DNA from: Clostridium magnum DSM 2767
GTDB taxonomy: Bacteria; Bacillota; Clostridia; Clostridiales; Clostridiaceae
DNA length: 64,000 nt
NCBI RefSeq assembly: GCF_001623875.1
Contig: NZ_LWAE01000003.1
Location: 434,001 to 498,000, forward strand
Direction of reading: 5' to 3'
Shown here: one piece after another, positions 45,509 to 53,350 of the stretch
Layout of the letters: every line of letters begins with the position of its first letter
Position numbering within the stretch: position 1 is the stretch's first letter
Made by a program: the position numbers and the translations under genes
The notes under the pieces: model-generated
Seen by the model: the letters and a program-made list of their open reading frames with translations, nothing else
Told to the model about the DNA's origin: nothing
Databases searched by the model: none

Positions 45509-45829
45509 TTATCTTGCTAATGCTCCTTTATAACTGCTAGTTCCTCCAGATACATTTACTATATTAAAACCCATCGCCTTTAACTTTCTATAGGTGCTTA
45601 TGCTTCTTCCACCAGACTGACAAATTATATAATACTCCTTATCCTTATTTAAATACTTATCTGGTTCTGATAATATTTTACTCATAGGAATATTTTTAGC
45701 TTTTGGTAAATGTCCACTCCTATATTCATAAGTTTCCCTTATATCTATTAAATTTATTCTCCCTAATAAATCCTTTAACTCATTAACATTTATTGAATTT
45801 ACTCTATTTCTATTGAAAAATGAAAACAT
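45509..45829 (-). CDS. Single-domain rhodanese-like protein
   Basis: About 106 residues. LIDIRETYEYRSGHLPKAKNIPM is the rhodanese fold signature, and the active-site loop is CQSGGRS (nucleophilic Cys). It would carry sulfane sulfur as a persulfide. The start is either ATG 45827-45829 (about 11 nt after AAAGGA) or the ATG pair at 45836-45841. In line with the sulfur island; 39 nt before the C_GCAxxG gene stop-side, transcribed in the same direction. Confidence 0.88.
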   Translation of the reverse strand: MFSFFNRNRVNSINVNELKDLLGRINLIDIRETYEYRSGHLPKAKNIPMSKILSEPDKYLNKDKEYYIICQSGGRSISTYRKLKAMGFNIVNVSGGTSSYKGALAR

Positions 45830-45960
45830 ACAAATCATCATCCTTTTTATTTATAATCTTTAGGATTAGTTACAATATCAACCTTTCATCATTATATTTA
45901 TATATTACGATATACACATATTTAAGTCAATAGTTTTTTGTATTTACCATTAAAATATCA

Positions 45961-46034
45961 AAAGCTCTATATTTAGCACTATTACCAAAACAAATAGGTA
46001 ATTTAGTTTTAAATTTAGCTATCTATAGAGCTTT
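45961..46034. terminator. Terminator hairpin
   Basis: AAAGCTCTATA pairs perfectly with TATAGAGCTTT across a structured loop, T-rich on both sides; ends the methyltransferase gene on the minus strand. Confidence 0.8.
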
Positions 46035-46037
46035 TCA

Positions 46038-46598
46038 TCATACTTTAAATATTAACCCATAATGCTCAGTATTAATATTTACTTCCTCTAAAAATGTAAA
46101 ACCTAAAGGCTCAACTAAGGCTCTTACTTCTTCCTTTGAGAATCTTTCATTTACAGGTGGACCGGCTTTCATATCTCTTTTTTCCCAGTCAATTATATAA
46201 ATGTATCCTTCATTTTTTAACACTCTTTTTACCTCAGTGAAAAATCTTACCTTATTCTCTATTTCATGAACAACATTACATACAAAAACATAATCAATAG
46301 AACTATCTTCTTCAGGAAAAGAATATTCCTCACTTTTTTTGAACTCTATATTTGATATTTCTCCTGCTTTTTCTCTTGCGATATCAAGAATCTCTGGCAT
46401 TATATCTACGCCAATCACATTTCCCTTAGTGAGGATTTTTGCCGCTGGTATAGTAAAATAACCTATACCGCAACCTATATCAAGCATTGTACCCCTATCC
46501 CCTATTTTAAACTTTTTTAAGGTTTCTTCAGGTGGCATACTTTCTCTTCTTTTGGAATTGTCTAGTTTTTCTAAATTTTTAATATCAAATTTGTGCAT
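46038..46598 (-). CDS. Class I SAM-dependent methyltransferase
   Basis: 186 residues. SAM motif I MLDIGCGIGYFTIPAA, acidic loop GVDIMPEIL, motif post-I VFVCNVVHEIENKVRFF, ending in NINTEHYGLIFKV. The UbiE/arsenite-methyltransferase-like pattern leaves the acceptor open; in this context thiol, metalloid or a small sulfur compound is possible. Start at ATG 46596-46598, preceded by AAGGATG; a longer frame to 46661 overlaps the selenoprotein stop. It lies 56 nt downstream of the HesB-like gene and probably shares its promoter. Confidence 0.86.
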   Translation of the reverse strand: MHKFDIKNLEKLDNSKRRESMPPEETLKKFKIGDRGTMLDIGCGIGYFTIPAAKILTKGNVIGVDIMPEILDIAREKAGEISNIEFKKSEEYSFPEEDSSIDYVFVCNVVHEIENKVRFFTEVKRVLKNEGYIYIIDWEKRDMKAGPPVNERFSKEEVRALVEPLGFTFLEEVNINTEHYGLIFKV

Positions 46599-46654
46599 CT
46601 TAATCAATTCACATCCTTCACTATTTATCCGATGACTACCCACTTTTTCATCTA

Positions 46655-46963
46655 TTAACAAGATGAAGAACTTCCTCCTCTTATAGAAAATCCTCGGTTA
46701 AAGAAGCTATTTGAATAATCAATAACTATGCCATTTACATATGGTTCAAGCATGGAGTCATAAACAACTTTTATATCTCCTACTTCCTCAACTACATCGT
46801 TATCATTCTTTAACTCATCCAGAGCTACTCCTAACTTAGGGCCTCCTCAGCCATAACCAGCAAAGGTTACCCTTAACATTATTTTTTCAGGACTATCAGC
46901 TTTTTGTATAACTTCATTTAATTTTTCAGCTGCTTTATTAGTAATATTAATCATTTTACTCAT
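46655..46963 (-). CDS. HesB-like selenoprotein (in-frame UGA read as selenocysteine)
   Basis: Reading starts at ATG 46961-46963 (GGAGGAAA upstream) and meets TGA at 46847-46849 as codon 39, in the block FAGYG-U-GGPKLGVALDEL. Homologous HesB-like proteins have Cys at this exact place (GxGCGGPxxGLALDE), and the frame stays open and conserved for 63 more codons (EEVGDIKVVYDS, IVIDYSN, FNRGFSIRGGSSSSC) to TAA at 46655-46657. Total 102 residues. Just 3' of the UGA a hairpin with a GG-containing loop is in SECIS position. IscA/HesB fold proteins carry iron or Fe-S clusters. Conventional calling would stop at codon 38 or discard the gene. A CsoR-like operator covers its promoter. Confidence 0.88.
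46811..46827 (-). promoter_or_regulatory. Bacterial SECIS-like hairpin
   Basis: In the transcript UAGCUC pairs with GAGUUA (one G-U) around the loop UGGAU. The loop starts 25 nt after the UGA, inside the window used for bacterial SECIS elements, and it holds the GG that SelB recognises. It overlaps coding codons, as bacterial SECIS elements do. Confidence 0.7.
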
Positions 46964-46987
46964 AATATTTCCTCCATTTTTACACTT

Positions 46988-47049
46988 TACCCTTACCCCG
47001 TAAGGGTATATCTTTAATATAATTATATCAATCCAATTACAAATGTCAA
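46988..47049 (-). promoter_or_regulatory. Sigma-A promoter with CsoR/CstR-like operator
   Basis: On the minus strand, TTGACA (47044-47049) and TATAAT (47022-47027) are 16 bp apart. The palindrome with arms TACCCTTAC and GTAAGGGTA (46988-47008) covers the start of transcription. CsoR/CstR-family repressors bind such sites; with HesB-like selenoprotein and sulfur genes downstream, a persulfide-sensing CstR is as likely as copper-sensing CsoR. Confidence 0.8.
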
Positions 47050-47079
47050 GCACTTTAAATCCCTATTACTATGCTAGGC

Positions 47080-47114
47080 AAAGGAGAATGGATCACTAAA
47101 TCCCATTCTCCTTT
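47080..47114. terminator. Bidirectional terminator
   Basis: AAAGGAGAATG pairs perfectly with CATTCTCCTTT; ends the DUF2680 gene on the minus strand. Confidence 0.9.
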
Positions 47115-47118
47115 ATTA

Positions 47119-47628
47119 TTACTCTACATTATTTATATAACAATTTCCTGTTCCTCTAACTCCATGACCCATTTGGCCTTTTCCTCTTCCCCTATTACCC
47201 ATTCTTTCACCTGGAATTCCAGTGCAGTTCTCCAGATTATTCTTCAATGTTTCTTTCATTGCCACGCCTTCCTCTTTTGTTATCTTTCCATCTGCAATAG
47301 CCTTGTCTACAGCTTTATTTCTTTCCTCAAGTAATGCTGCTTTAAACTGTTCTTCTGTCATGCCTTTTTCCTTTGCTAAATCATACATGGACTTTCCTGA
47401 GTTAAGTCCATCTGTTATCTCTTTATCTGTCATTCCAAGATTATTCTTTAAAATTGACTGTACGTAATCATATCCTCTCATGCCGGTAACCCTTACAAGT
47501 CCAACCCTTTGATAAGTACTATTAGTTACATTAGTACTATTAGTTGATCCTGTACTTGCATATGCTGTTGCTCCTATACCTACCGCAATAGTCATTGTTA
47601 AAGCTATGATTAAATTTTTGTTTTTCAT
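47119..47628 (-). CDS. Secreted DUF2680 protein
   Basis: 169 residues: signal peptide 1-24 (MKNKNLIIALTMTIAVGIGATAYAS), then two helix-turn repeats (VQSILKNNLGMTDKEITDGLNSGKS, LLEERNKAVDKAIADGKITKEE), and a Gly-, Arg-, Met- and His-rich tail (GRGKGQMGHGVRG). The tail could bind metal. ATG at 47626-47628 with TTGGAGG upstream; the longer frame to 47676 is unsupported. Divergent from the response-regulator gene at 47908, a common pairing for DUF2680 proteins in clostridia. Confidence 0.85.
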   Translation of the reverse strand: MKNKNLIIALTMTIAVGIGATAYASTGSTNSTNVTNSTYQRVGLVRVTGMRGYDYVQSILKNNLGMTDKEITDGLNSGKSMYDLAKEKGMTEEQFKAALLEERNKAVDKAIADGKITKEEGVAMKETLKNNLENCTGIPGERMGNRGRGKGQMGHGVRGTGNCYINNVE

Positions 47629-47782
47629 TTTAATTCCTCCAATATATTTAATTAATACCTCCTGGGTACAATACAATAATAAAATATATTTTGAATAAAA
47701 AAGTGTCCTGATTGTGTCATTTTTGTAAAAATGATGTCTATAATTTAATCACATTTTTATCACAATTTATTTTATTAAAAAC

Positions 47783-47834
47783 TATATAAATTCCTCAATT
47801 ATTTCACATTTAAAGACAATAAGAATGATATAAT
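47783..47834 (+). promoter_or_regulatory. Promoter of the RR-HK operon with a shared regulatory box
   Basis: TATATAAA-x-TCC-xx-AATTATTTCACA (47783-47808) followed 20 nt later by the -10 TATAAT (47829-47834) and GAAG. The same box with the same spacing is found at 51713-51764 in front of the SHOCT/polyferredoxin operon. There is no good -35 hexamer, as expected for a response-regulator activated promoter. Confidence 0.75.
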
Positions 47835-47907
47835 GAAGTAAAACTTGAAGGAATCCAATGAGCCTATAGTTATCGGAGAGATTGTCAAAGGAAGGTGATA
47901 CTTATAT

Positions 47908-48600
47908 ATGAATAAAAATATTTTGATAGCAGATGACAATATTGAAATCATAAAAATTCTTAAGCCTTATATTGAAAAAGAAGGTTTTACTATTGTTACT
48001 GCTTTAAACGGAAAAGATGCATTAGAAAAATTTAAGACCTATAGTCCTCATCTTATTTTACTGGATATTATGATGCCAGTACTAGATGGAACTGAAGTCT
48101 GTAAGCTAATCAGACAAGAATCCAATACTCCAATAATAATGATTACTGCCAAAAGTGAAGATGCTGATAAAATATTATCTCTGGATAACGGTGCAGATGA
48201 CTATATTGTAAAGCCTTTTAGTCCTGGTGAAGTAGTGGCAAGAATAAAAGCAGTTCTTCGAAGAATACAGCCTTCAGAAAAAGCTTTGCCTACTATAATA
48301 AAATATCCCCCTCTTGAAATAGACATAAATAATTACTCTGTTAAGCTAGAAAACCAATTCATTAACTTAACTAAAAAAGAAATTGAGGTGTTATGGCTCC
48401 TTGCAAGCTCTCCTAATACTGTTTTTTCAAGAGATTCCTTATTAGATAGCATTTGGGGAGTAGACTATTTTGGAGATCCTAGAACTGTTGATACCCATAT
48501 TAAAAGAATAAGGGCAAAACTTAAATTGGATGGGCAATACTATTGGGATATTAAAACCATTTGGGGATTAGGCTATAAATTTGAGGTGAAGGATGTTTAA
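47908..48600 (+). CDS. OmpR-family response regulator
   Basis: 230 residues. Receiver domain with Asp53 in LLLDIMMPVLDG, acidic DD at 9-10, conserved Thr and Lys (MITAKSEDADK, VKPFSPGEVVARI), then winged HTH (NLTKKEIEVLWLLASSP, RTVDTHIKRIRAKLK, WGLGYKFEVKDV). Overlaps the kinase gene by 8 nt. Probably activates its own promoter and that at 51713-51764. Confidence 0.93.
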   Translation: MNKNILIADDNIEIIKILKPYIEKEGFTIVTALNGKDALEKFKTYSPHLILLDIMMPVLDGTEVCKLIRQESNTPIIMITAKSEDADKILSLDNGADDYIVKPFSPGEVVARIKAVLRRIQPSEKALPTIIKYPPLEIDINNYSVKLENQFINLTKKEIEVLWLLASSPNTVFSRDSLLDSIWGVDYFGDPRTVDTHIKRIRAKLKLDGQYYWDIKTIWGLGYKFEVKDV

Positions 48601-50380
48601 GAAAAGTATTACTTTAAAGCTCACTTTTGGTTTCTTAACTATAGTTGTAATTTCAACACTTTTAATTGGTATCATTGCCTTGAGTATATTTAAAAATAAT
48701 ATATATGAGGTTAAAAGAACCAATATGAAAAAACATGCCCATGAGATTTCTGATATTGTATCTCCCCTGCTTCAGAAAAAGACTACTCTGCTGGATGAGA
48801 AAAATATTTTTAACATTGTAGGTTCCCTTCCAAATTCAAAGACCTGGATAGTTGACACTGAAAAAAGACTATCATCTATCTCTAAAAATGAAAATGATGT
48901 ATCAGTTTCTATTGATAATGCCACTATAAAAGAAGCCTATAATTTACTTATAATAAATGGACTAAAAAGTATAGAAAGCTCCGATGAATTGTTAAATCCA
49001 TATTATGAAGAAAAAATGATGACAATCTCAACCCCTGTTAAGGACAGCACTGGTAAAGTAATTGGAGTTGTACTTCTACATTCCTCTGTTGCTGATCTTT
49101 CAAGTTCTATGGATAACTTCTTTTTATATTTAATCTTAGCTCTTATCGGTGAAGTATTTATTGCTGGTTTTATGGGGTATTATTTCTCTAAAGGTATATC
49201 AAAACCAATAAAAAAAATAAATTCTACAGCACTTGAAATGGCAAGAGGCAACTATGGAATTAAGACAGATATCTATTCTCAGGATGAAGTTGGTGAACTA
49301 GCCTCCACCTTTGACTTGATGTCACTAAAGCTTAAACATACAATTAGTAGACTTACTGAAGAGAAAACAAAGCTTAGTAACATTATAACTAGTATGAGCG
49401 ATGGTATTATTGCCTTAGACACTGAGCTTGAGGTAATAAATATTAATTCTTCTGCTGCAAGGCTTTTATCCTATAACGTAAGTGAATTAAATCCTGAGAT
49501 TAAAACAGTTCTAAAAGCTTTAGATTTGGAAAGCTTTATTAAAAATTCTATAACCAATAATAAGAAGGAAGCTATATCAAAAAAGCTTCATAATAAAACC
49601 CTTAATTTCTCCCTATCACCAATTAGCATAGACTCAGATAAAGTCATTGGTATGGTAATTCTAATACAGGATATAAGTGAAAAAGAGGCTCTGGAACAGA
49701 TGCGAAAAGATTTTGTTTCAAACGTATCTCATGAATTTAGAACACCGCTCACTATAATGAAAGGAAACCTAGAGTCTATAGTTGATGGTATGATTTCTCC
49801 ATCGCAAGTTCCTGAAAGCTGTATAACGCTCTTGAAAGAAACCAATAGACTTGAAAGAATGGTAAGAGATTTACTAGAACTTAGTAAATTAGAGTCTGGT
49901 AGAGTTCAGGTGAGTTTTAGTAAAATCGATACAAACTCACTTATTAATGACATGTCTAGAACTATAAGACCTCTAGTTATGAATAAAAATATAAAGTTAG
50001 TTCTGGATTTAGATAGTAGTCTTCCGCCACTACTTAGCGACTACGATAAATTAAAGCAACTATTTTTAATCTTTTTAGATAACGCCATTAAATTTTCCCC
50101 TTTTAATAGTGAAATCCTAATCAAATCTATATTGGATAATTACTCCATCCTCGTTCTTATTAGAGATAAAGGAGTGGGTATAGATTTCTGTAATATTGAG
50201 CATTTAGGCGAAAGATTTTATAAGGCAGATAGCTCAAGAAGTTCCTCAAACAGTGGTACTGGCCTTGGAATTTCCATCGCTAAAAAGATAATTGAACTAT
50301 TACAGGGTGATTTTTCTATCCATAGTGAATTAAACAAAGGCACAACTATAAAAATCTATTTACCAATTATGAAAAATTAA
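48593..50380 (+). CDS. Sensor histidine kinase with extracytoplasmic sensor, HAMP and PAS
   Basis: 595 residues: TM1 9-33, outer sensor domain 34-170, TM2 175-198, HAMP 198-250, PAS about 255-360, HisKA with His380 in FVSNVSHEFRTPLTIMKG, HATPase (FLDNAIKFSP, RDKGVGID, GTGLGISIAKKII). WalK/ResE-like architecture. Coupled to the regulator by an 8-nt overlap. It may sense a redox-related or metal signal outside the cell, given its probable target operon of polyferredoxins. Confidence 0.93.
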   Translation: MFKKSITLKLTFGFLTIVVISTLLIGIIALSIFKNNIYEVKRTNMKKHAHEISDIVSPLLQKKTTLLDEKNIFNIVGSLPNSKTWIVDTEKRLSSISKNENDVSVSIDNATIKEAYNLLIINGLKSIESSDELLNPYYEEKMMTISTPVKDSTGKVIGVVLLHSSVADLSSSMDNFFLYLILALIGEVFIAGFMGYYFSKGISKPIKKINSTALEMARGNYGIKTDIYSQDEVGELASTFDLMSLKLKHTISRLTEEKTKLSNIITSMSDGIIALDTELEVININSSAARLLSYNVSELNPEIKTVLKALDLESFIKNSITNNKKEAISKKLHNKTLNFSLSPISIDSDKVIGMVILIQDISEKEALEQMRKDFVSNVSHEFRTPLTIMKGNLESIVDGMISPSQVPESCITLLKETNRLERMVRDLLELSKLESGRVQVSFSKIDTNSLINDMSRTIRPLVMNKNIKLVLDLDSSLPPLLSDYDKLKQLFLIFLDNAIKFSPFNSEILIKSILDNYSILVLIRDKGVGIDFCNIEHLGERFYKADSSRSSSNSGTGLGISIAKKIIELLQGDFSIHSELNKGTTIKIYLPIMKN

Positions 50381-50397
50381 AAAATTTAGGCTATAGG

Positions 50398-50452
50398 ATA
50401 TAGTCATAATGTAGGTTCATAGGTTTCTACTTCGCTTGCATTATGATTATAT
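50398..50452. terminator. Bidirectional terminator
   Basis: ATATAGTCATAATG pairs with CATTATGATTATAT (one G-U) across a loop holding a further TAG/CTA pairing; lies between the convergent kinase and Crp-family genes. Confidence 0.75.
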
Positions 50453-50487
50453 TTGTACTTCTAGGTTTTTAGATTATACTCACTAAT

Positions 50488-51129
50488 TTAGAATATCAAT
50501 TTTTTAAGTGTGATAGTCTTTGCATCATATTCTAATAATCCATCTTCCCTCATTTTATTTAATTCTCTGCTTAATGATGTTCTTTGTATACCTAGTCTTT
50601 CAGCCAAATCTTTTTTAGAGATACCAAGTTTAATCACATCACTTTTTTGTATTTGGTATTCATATTTTAAAAAATCTATTATACATTGCCTTATAGTTTT
50701 TAAGGTTATGGAATTTATTTTATCTGTTAAAATAATGGTTTTATCTGAAATTGCAGTTATTAAATTAAGCATAAATACTGGATTCTTTTCACATAAATCA
50801 AGTATTGATTCTTTTTGTATATGAAGTATAGTGACATCGGACATAGAAGTTATGGTCATAGGATAATAACTTCTACTTGAAAATATAAGATTTTCTCCAA
50901 GAATATCTCTATCAGAGAAAACATTGATTGTCAATACACTGCCATTTTCATCTATTTTCTGAACTGATACTTTCCCCTCTAGAATAATGTCTATATTATC
51001 ACATATATAATTTTCAAGATGAATAACATGGTCTTTTTCATACTTTTTTATATTATGTTTGCATGTATCAAATACTTTAATCAGCTCTTCCTTTGCAAAG
51101 CTTTTAAAAAGGCTAATATTAGAAATCAC
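50488..51129 (-). CDS. Crp/Fnr-family transcription regulator
   Basis: 213 residues: cyclic-nucleotide-like beta-barrel (residues 20-120, DRDILGENLIFSSRSYYP), a dimer helix, and a C-terminal HTH (SKKDLAERLGIQRTSLSRELNKMREDGLLEYD). It lacks the N-terminal Cys cluster of FNR, so it is not an O2-sensing Fe-S FNR; the ligand is unknown. GTG start at 51127-51129 with no clear ribosome-binding site, so the start is uncertain. Divergent from the cupin gene, with ACCATGGT as a possible half-palindromic site near 51180 between them. Confidence 0.87.
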   Translation of the reverse strand: MISNISLFKSFAKEELIKVFDTCKHNIKKYEKDHVIHLENYICDNIDIILEGKVSVQKIDENGSVLTINVFSDRDILGENLIFSSRSYYPMTITSMSDVTILHIQKESILDLCEKNPVFMLNLITAISDKTIILTDKINSITLKTIRQCIIDFLKYEYQIQKSDVIKLGISKKDLAERLGIQRTSLSRELNKMREDGLLEYDAKTITLKKLIF

Positions 51130-51246
51130 ATCTATATATCTATATAAGTTTATTTTAAATCACCTCAAATTAGTTACCATGGTTACTTTTTATAATTCTA
51201 AAAAGAAGTATACTATAAAAAATATTAAAATGAAAGGAGCTTTTTT

Positions 51247-51576
51247 ATGCTAGAGAAAGTTTATAATTTTTCAACTACAGAGACAAAAAATATAGAAAAG
51301 GTTATTGATGATGATTATTCAGCAATTAATCATATGGTTCTTCCAAAGGGGTCAGGCCTTCCTGAACACAATTCAAATTCAAATGTGTATATGATTATTA
51401 TAAGAGGGACTTTAACCTTAAAACTTGGTGATCAGGAACCACATAAATATGATAGTGGACAGATTGTTAACATACCCTACAATATTAAAATGAATGTAAA
51501 TAATTTTGATGAAGATTTGCTTGAATTCTTTGTTGTAAAATCTCCTAATCCTAAAAATTATGTGAAGAAGCCTTAA
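51247..51576 (+). CDS. Cupin-domain protein
   Basis: 109 residues. A single beta-barrel cupin (MVLPKGSGLPEHNSNSNVYMIIIRGTLTLKL, QIVNIPYNIKMNV); the classical His-x-His metal motif is reduced to one His (PEH), so metal binding is doubtful. AAAGGAG before the ATG. Divergent from the Crp-family regulator gene, which probably controls it; such Crp-cupin pairs occur next to hybrid-cluster protein genes in other clostridia. Confidence 0.85.
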   Translation: MLEKVYNFSTTETKNIEKVIDDDYSAINHMVLPKGSGLPEHNSNSNVYMIIIRGTLTLKLGDQEPHKYDSGQIVNIPYNIKMNVNNFDEDLLEFFVVKSPNPKNYVKKP

Positions 51577-51596
51577 ATAAAATATAATCTATATGA

Positions 51597-51634
51597 ATAA
51601 AGGTGAATGGACTACAAATCCCATTCACCTTTAT
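51597..51634. terminator. Terminator of the cupin gene
   Basis: ATAAAGGTGAATGG pairs perfectly with CCATTCACCTTTAT, 14 bp, then TTATTT. Confidence 0.92.
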
Positions 51635-51712
51635 TTATTTTTGCTTTATCCCATAACTAATCACTCTAATATTCCTATATAATTCAAGTTTTTATTCCAT
51701 TGTATTTAAAAA

Positions 51713-51764
51713 TATATAAAGTCCATAATTATTTCACAACTTCAGATAATAAGGTTGCTATAAT
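51713..51764 (+). promoter_or_regulatory. Promoter of the polyferredoxin operon with the shared regulatory box
   Basis: TATATAAA-x-TCC-xx-AATTATTTCACA (51713-51738) and -10 TATAAT (51759-51764) then GAA, in the same spacing as 47783-47834. Confidence 0.75.
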
Positions 51765-51834
51765 GAAATTGCAAACAAGGAAGAAGCTAATATGCAGTAT
51801 GATTCAAATTACAAAAATATAAAGGAGTGAAGCT

Positions 51835-52209
51835 ATGAGACACGGTTACTATTCAGGATTAGGTTTATATAGTCCCTATATTATGACTATAATAGTACTT
51901 CTAATGGCATTAATTATATATTTAGTCTCAAAACACAAACCAGTTCCCCCTACCAGGTATTTTATAAAACTTTTAGATATTTTGAATGGAAAATATGCTG
52001 AAGGACTTATTACTTACGATGACTATGTTAAACGTAAAGTTATCATTGAAAAATATGAGTTTCTAAGCCCATATTCCTTGATACTTCTTGAAAGATACAC
52101 AAAATGTGAAATAGATACTGCAGAATTATTCAATATTAAAGAAATTATTGAAGATGAAAATACTGATGCTCAAACTCGTGAAAATTTATCAAAAGGAGTG
52201 AATAAGTAA
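51835..52209 (+). CDS. Small membrane protein with SHOCT-like domain
   Basis: 124 residues. One transmembrane helix at 15-33 after a short outer segment (MRHGYYSGLGLYSP), then a cytoplasmic region with the SHOCT pattern LNGKYAEGLITYDDYVKRKVIIEKY. SHOCT modules are short oligomerisation-type helices. First gene of the polyferredoxin operon; the ribosome-binding site for the next gene is inside its last codons, two nucleotides before the ATG at 52212. Function unknown, perhaps an assembly or anchoring subunit. Confidence 0.75.
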   Translation: MRHGYYSGLGLYSPYIMTIIVLLMALIIYLVSKHKPVPPTRYFIKLLDILNGKYAEGLITYDDYVKRKVIIEKYEFLSPYSLILLERYTKCEIDTAELFNIKEIIEDENTDAQTRENLSKGVNK

Positions 52210-52211
52210 TT

Positions 52212-53324
52212 ATGAAAAATAAATTAGTTAAAAGTCTTCGTTATGTAATATTAGCTGCTGTTCTTATTTTTGTTACTATACAATCCTACTTACATGCTGC
52301 TATTGGCGGTAAAGACTACGCCTCAATCCATGCATTATGTCCATATGGTGCACTAGAATCTTTGTATAGTTTAATCTTTAACGGTACCTTTATACAAAAG
52401 ATTTTCTCTAGTACCTTCATCCTGCTGGGGTTAACATTGATCCTTGCACTTATCTTTAGAAGAAGCTTCTGCGGTCTGATTTGTCCCTTTGGAACTATTC
52501 AAGAACTTTTCGGCAAGCTTGGCAAAAAGCTTTTTAAGAAAAGATTTGAGTTACCTAAAAAAATAGACAATCCTCTAAGATATTTAAAATATGTTGTTCT
52601 CTTTGTAACCCTGTACTATGGATGGAAAACTGCAGGATTATGGATGTCACCTTATGATCCATGGGCTGCCTATGGACATGTAATTGAAGGCCCTGTTGCT
52701 CTTATAGAAGAGTTCCCAGTTGGATCTATATTATTGCTAGTTACAATTATTGGTTCACTGTTATACGATAGATTCTTCTGTAAATATCTTTGCCCTATGG
52801 GTGCCTTTTATGGAATATTATCAAAAGTAAGCCCTAGCAAAATTACTAGAGATGAAAATACCTGTGTAAATTGTGGATTATGTAATAAAAATTGCCCTGC
52901 AAACATTAAGGTTTCTGAAATGAAAACAATTAAATCTGCTGAATGCCTAAATTGCCAAAGCTGTATATTCTCTTGTCCAAAGAAGAATACTCTTAAATTT
53001 AAATTCTTAGGTAAAGGAATAGCTCCTTTAACAGTACTAGTTATTGTAGTTTCAATATTCTTCGGTGGTATTGGAATTACTAAGCTGACTAATGTGTACC
53101 AAACAACTCCAGCACCAGTAACTTCTTCTAAAACTCTTAATCCGGAAGAAATTAAAGGTTATATGACTATCCAAGAAGTTGCCACTGCTTTAAAAATGGA
53201 TATAGGTGAATTATATAAAAAGTTAAATATACCTACTACAGTGCCAAAGGAAACTAAATTAAAGGATGTTAAAAGCTTTGTACCAGATTTTGAAGTTGAA
53301 ACAGCTAGAGAAAGCTTAAAATAA
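52212..53324 (+). CDS. NapH-like 4Fe-4S membrane protein (polyferredoxin 1)
   Basis: 370 residues, about five membrane helices. Two NapH-type Cys-x3-Cys-P motifs (FCGLICPFGTIQE, FCKYLCPMGAFYG), two ferredoxin motifs (CVNCGLCNKNCP near 227, CLNCQSCIFSCP near 252), then a last helix and a C-terminal outer domain (EIKGYMTIQEVATALKMDIGELYKKLNIP) known from proteins of this family. It may accept electrons from the quinone-free membrane pool or pass them to an outer acceptor. Tight operon with 51835 and 53351. Confidence 0.9.
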   Translation: MKNKLVKSLRYVILAAVLIFVTIQSYLHAAIGGKDYASIHALCPYGALESLYSLIFNGTFIQKIFSSTFILLGLTLILALIFRRSFCGLICPFGTIQELFGKLGKKLFKKRFELPKKIDNPLRYLKYVVLFVTLYYGWKTAGLWMSPYDPWAAYGHVIEGPVALIEEFPVGSILLLVTIIGSLLYDRFFCKYLCPMGAFYGILSKVSPSKITRDENTCVNCGLCNKNCPANIKVSEMKTIKSAECLNCQSCIFSCPKKNTLKFKFLGKGIAPLTVLVIVVSIFFGGIGITKLTNVYQTTPAPVTSSKTLNPEEIKGYMTIQEVATALKMDIGELYKKLNIPTTVPKETKLKDVKSFVPDFEVETARESLK

Positions 53325-53350
53325 AAGATTTTTGAAAGGAACTATGTGCT

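Noticed and set aside
51170..51195. Crp-type operator between the Crp-family and cupin genes
   Set aside because: Only the 8-bp core ACCATGGT is symmetric; the flanks do not match, so it is kept as a remark and not listed as a site.
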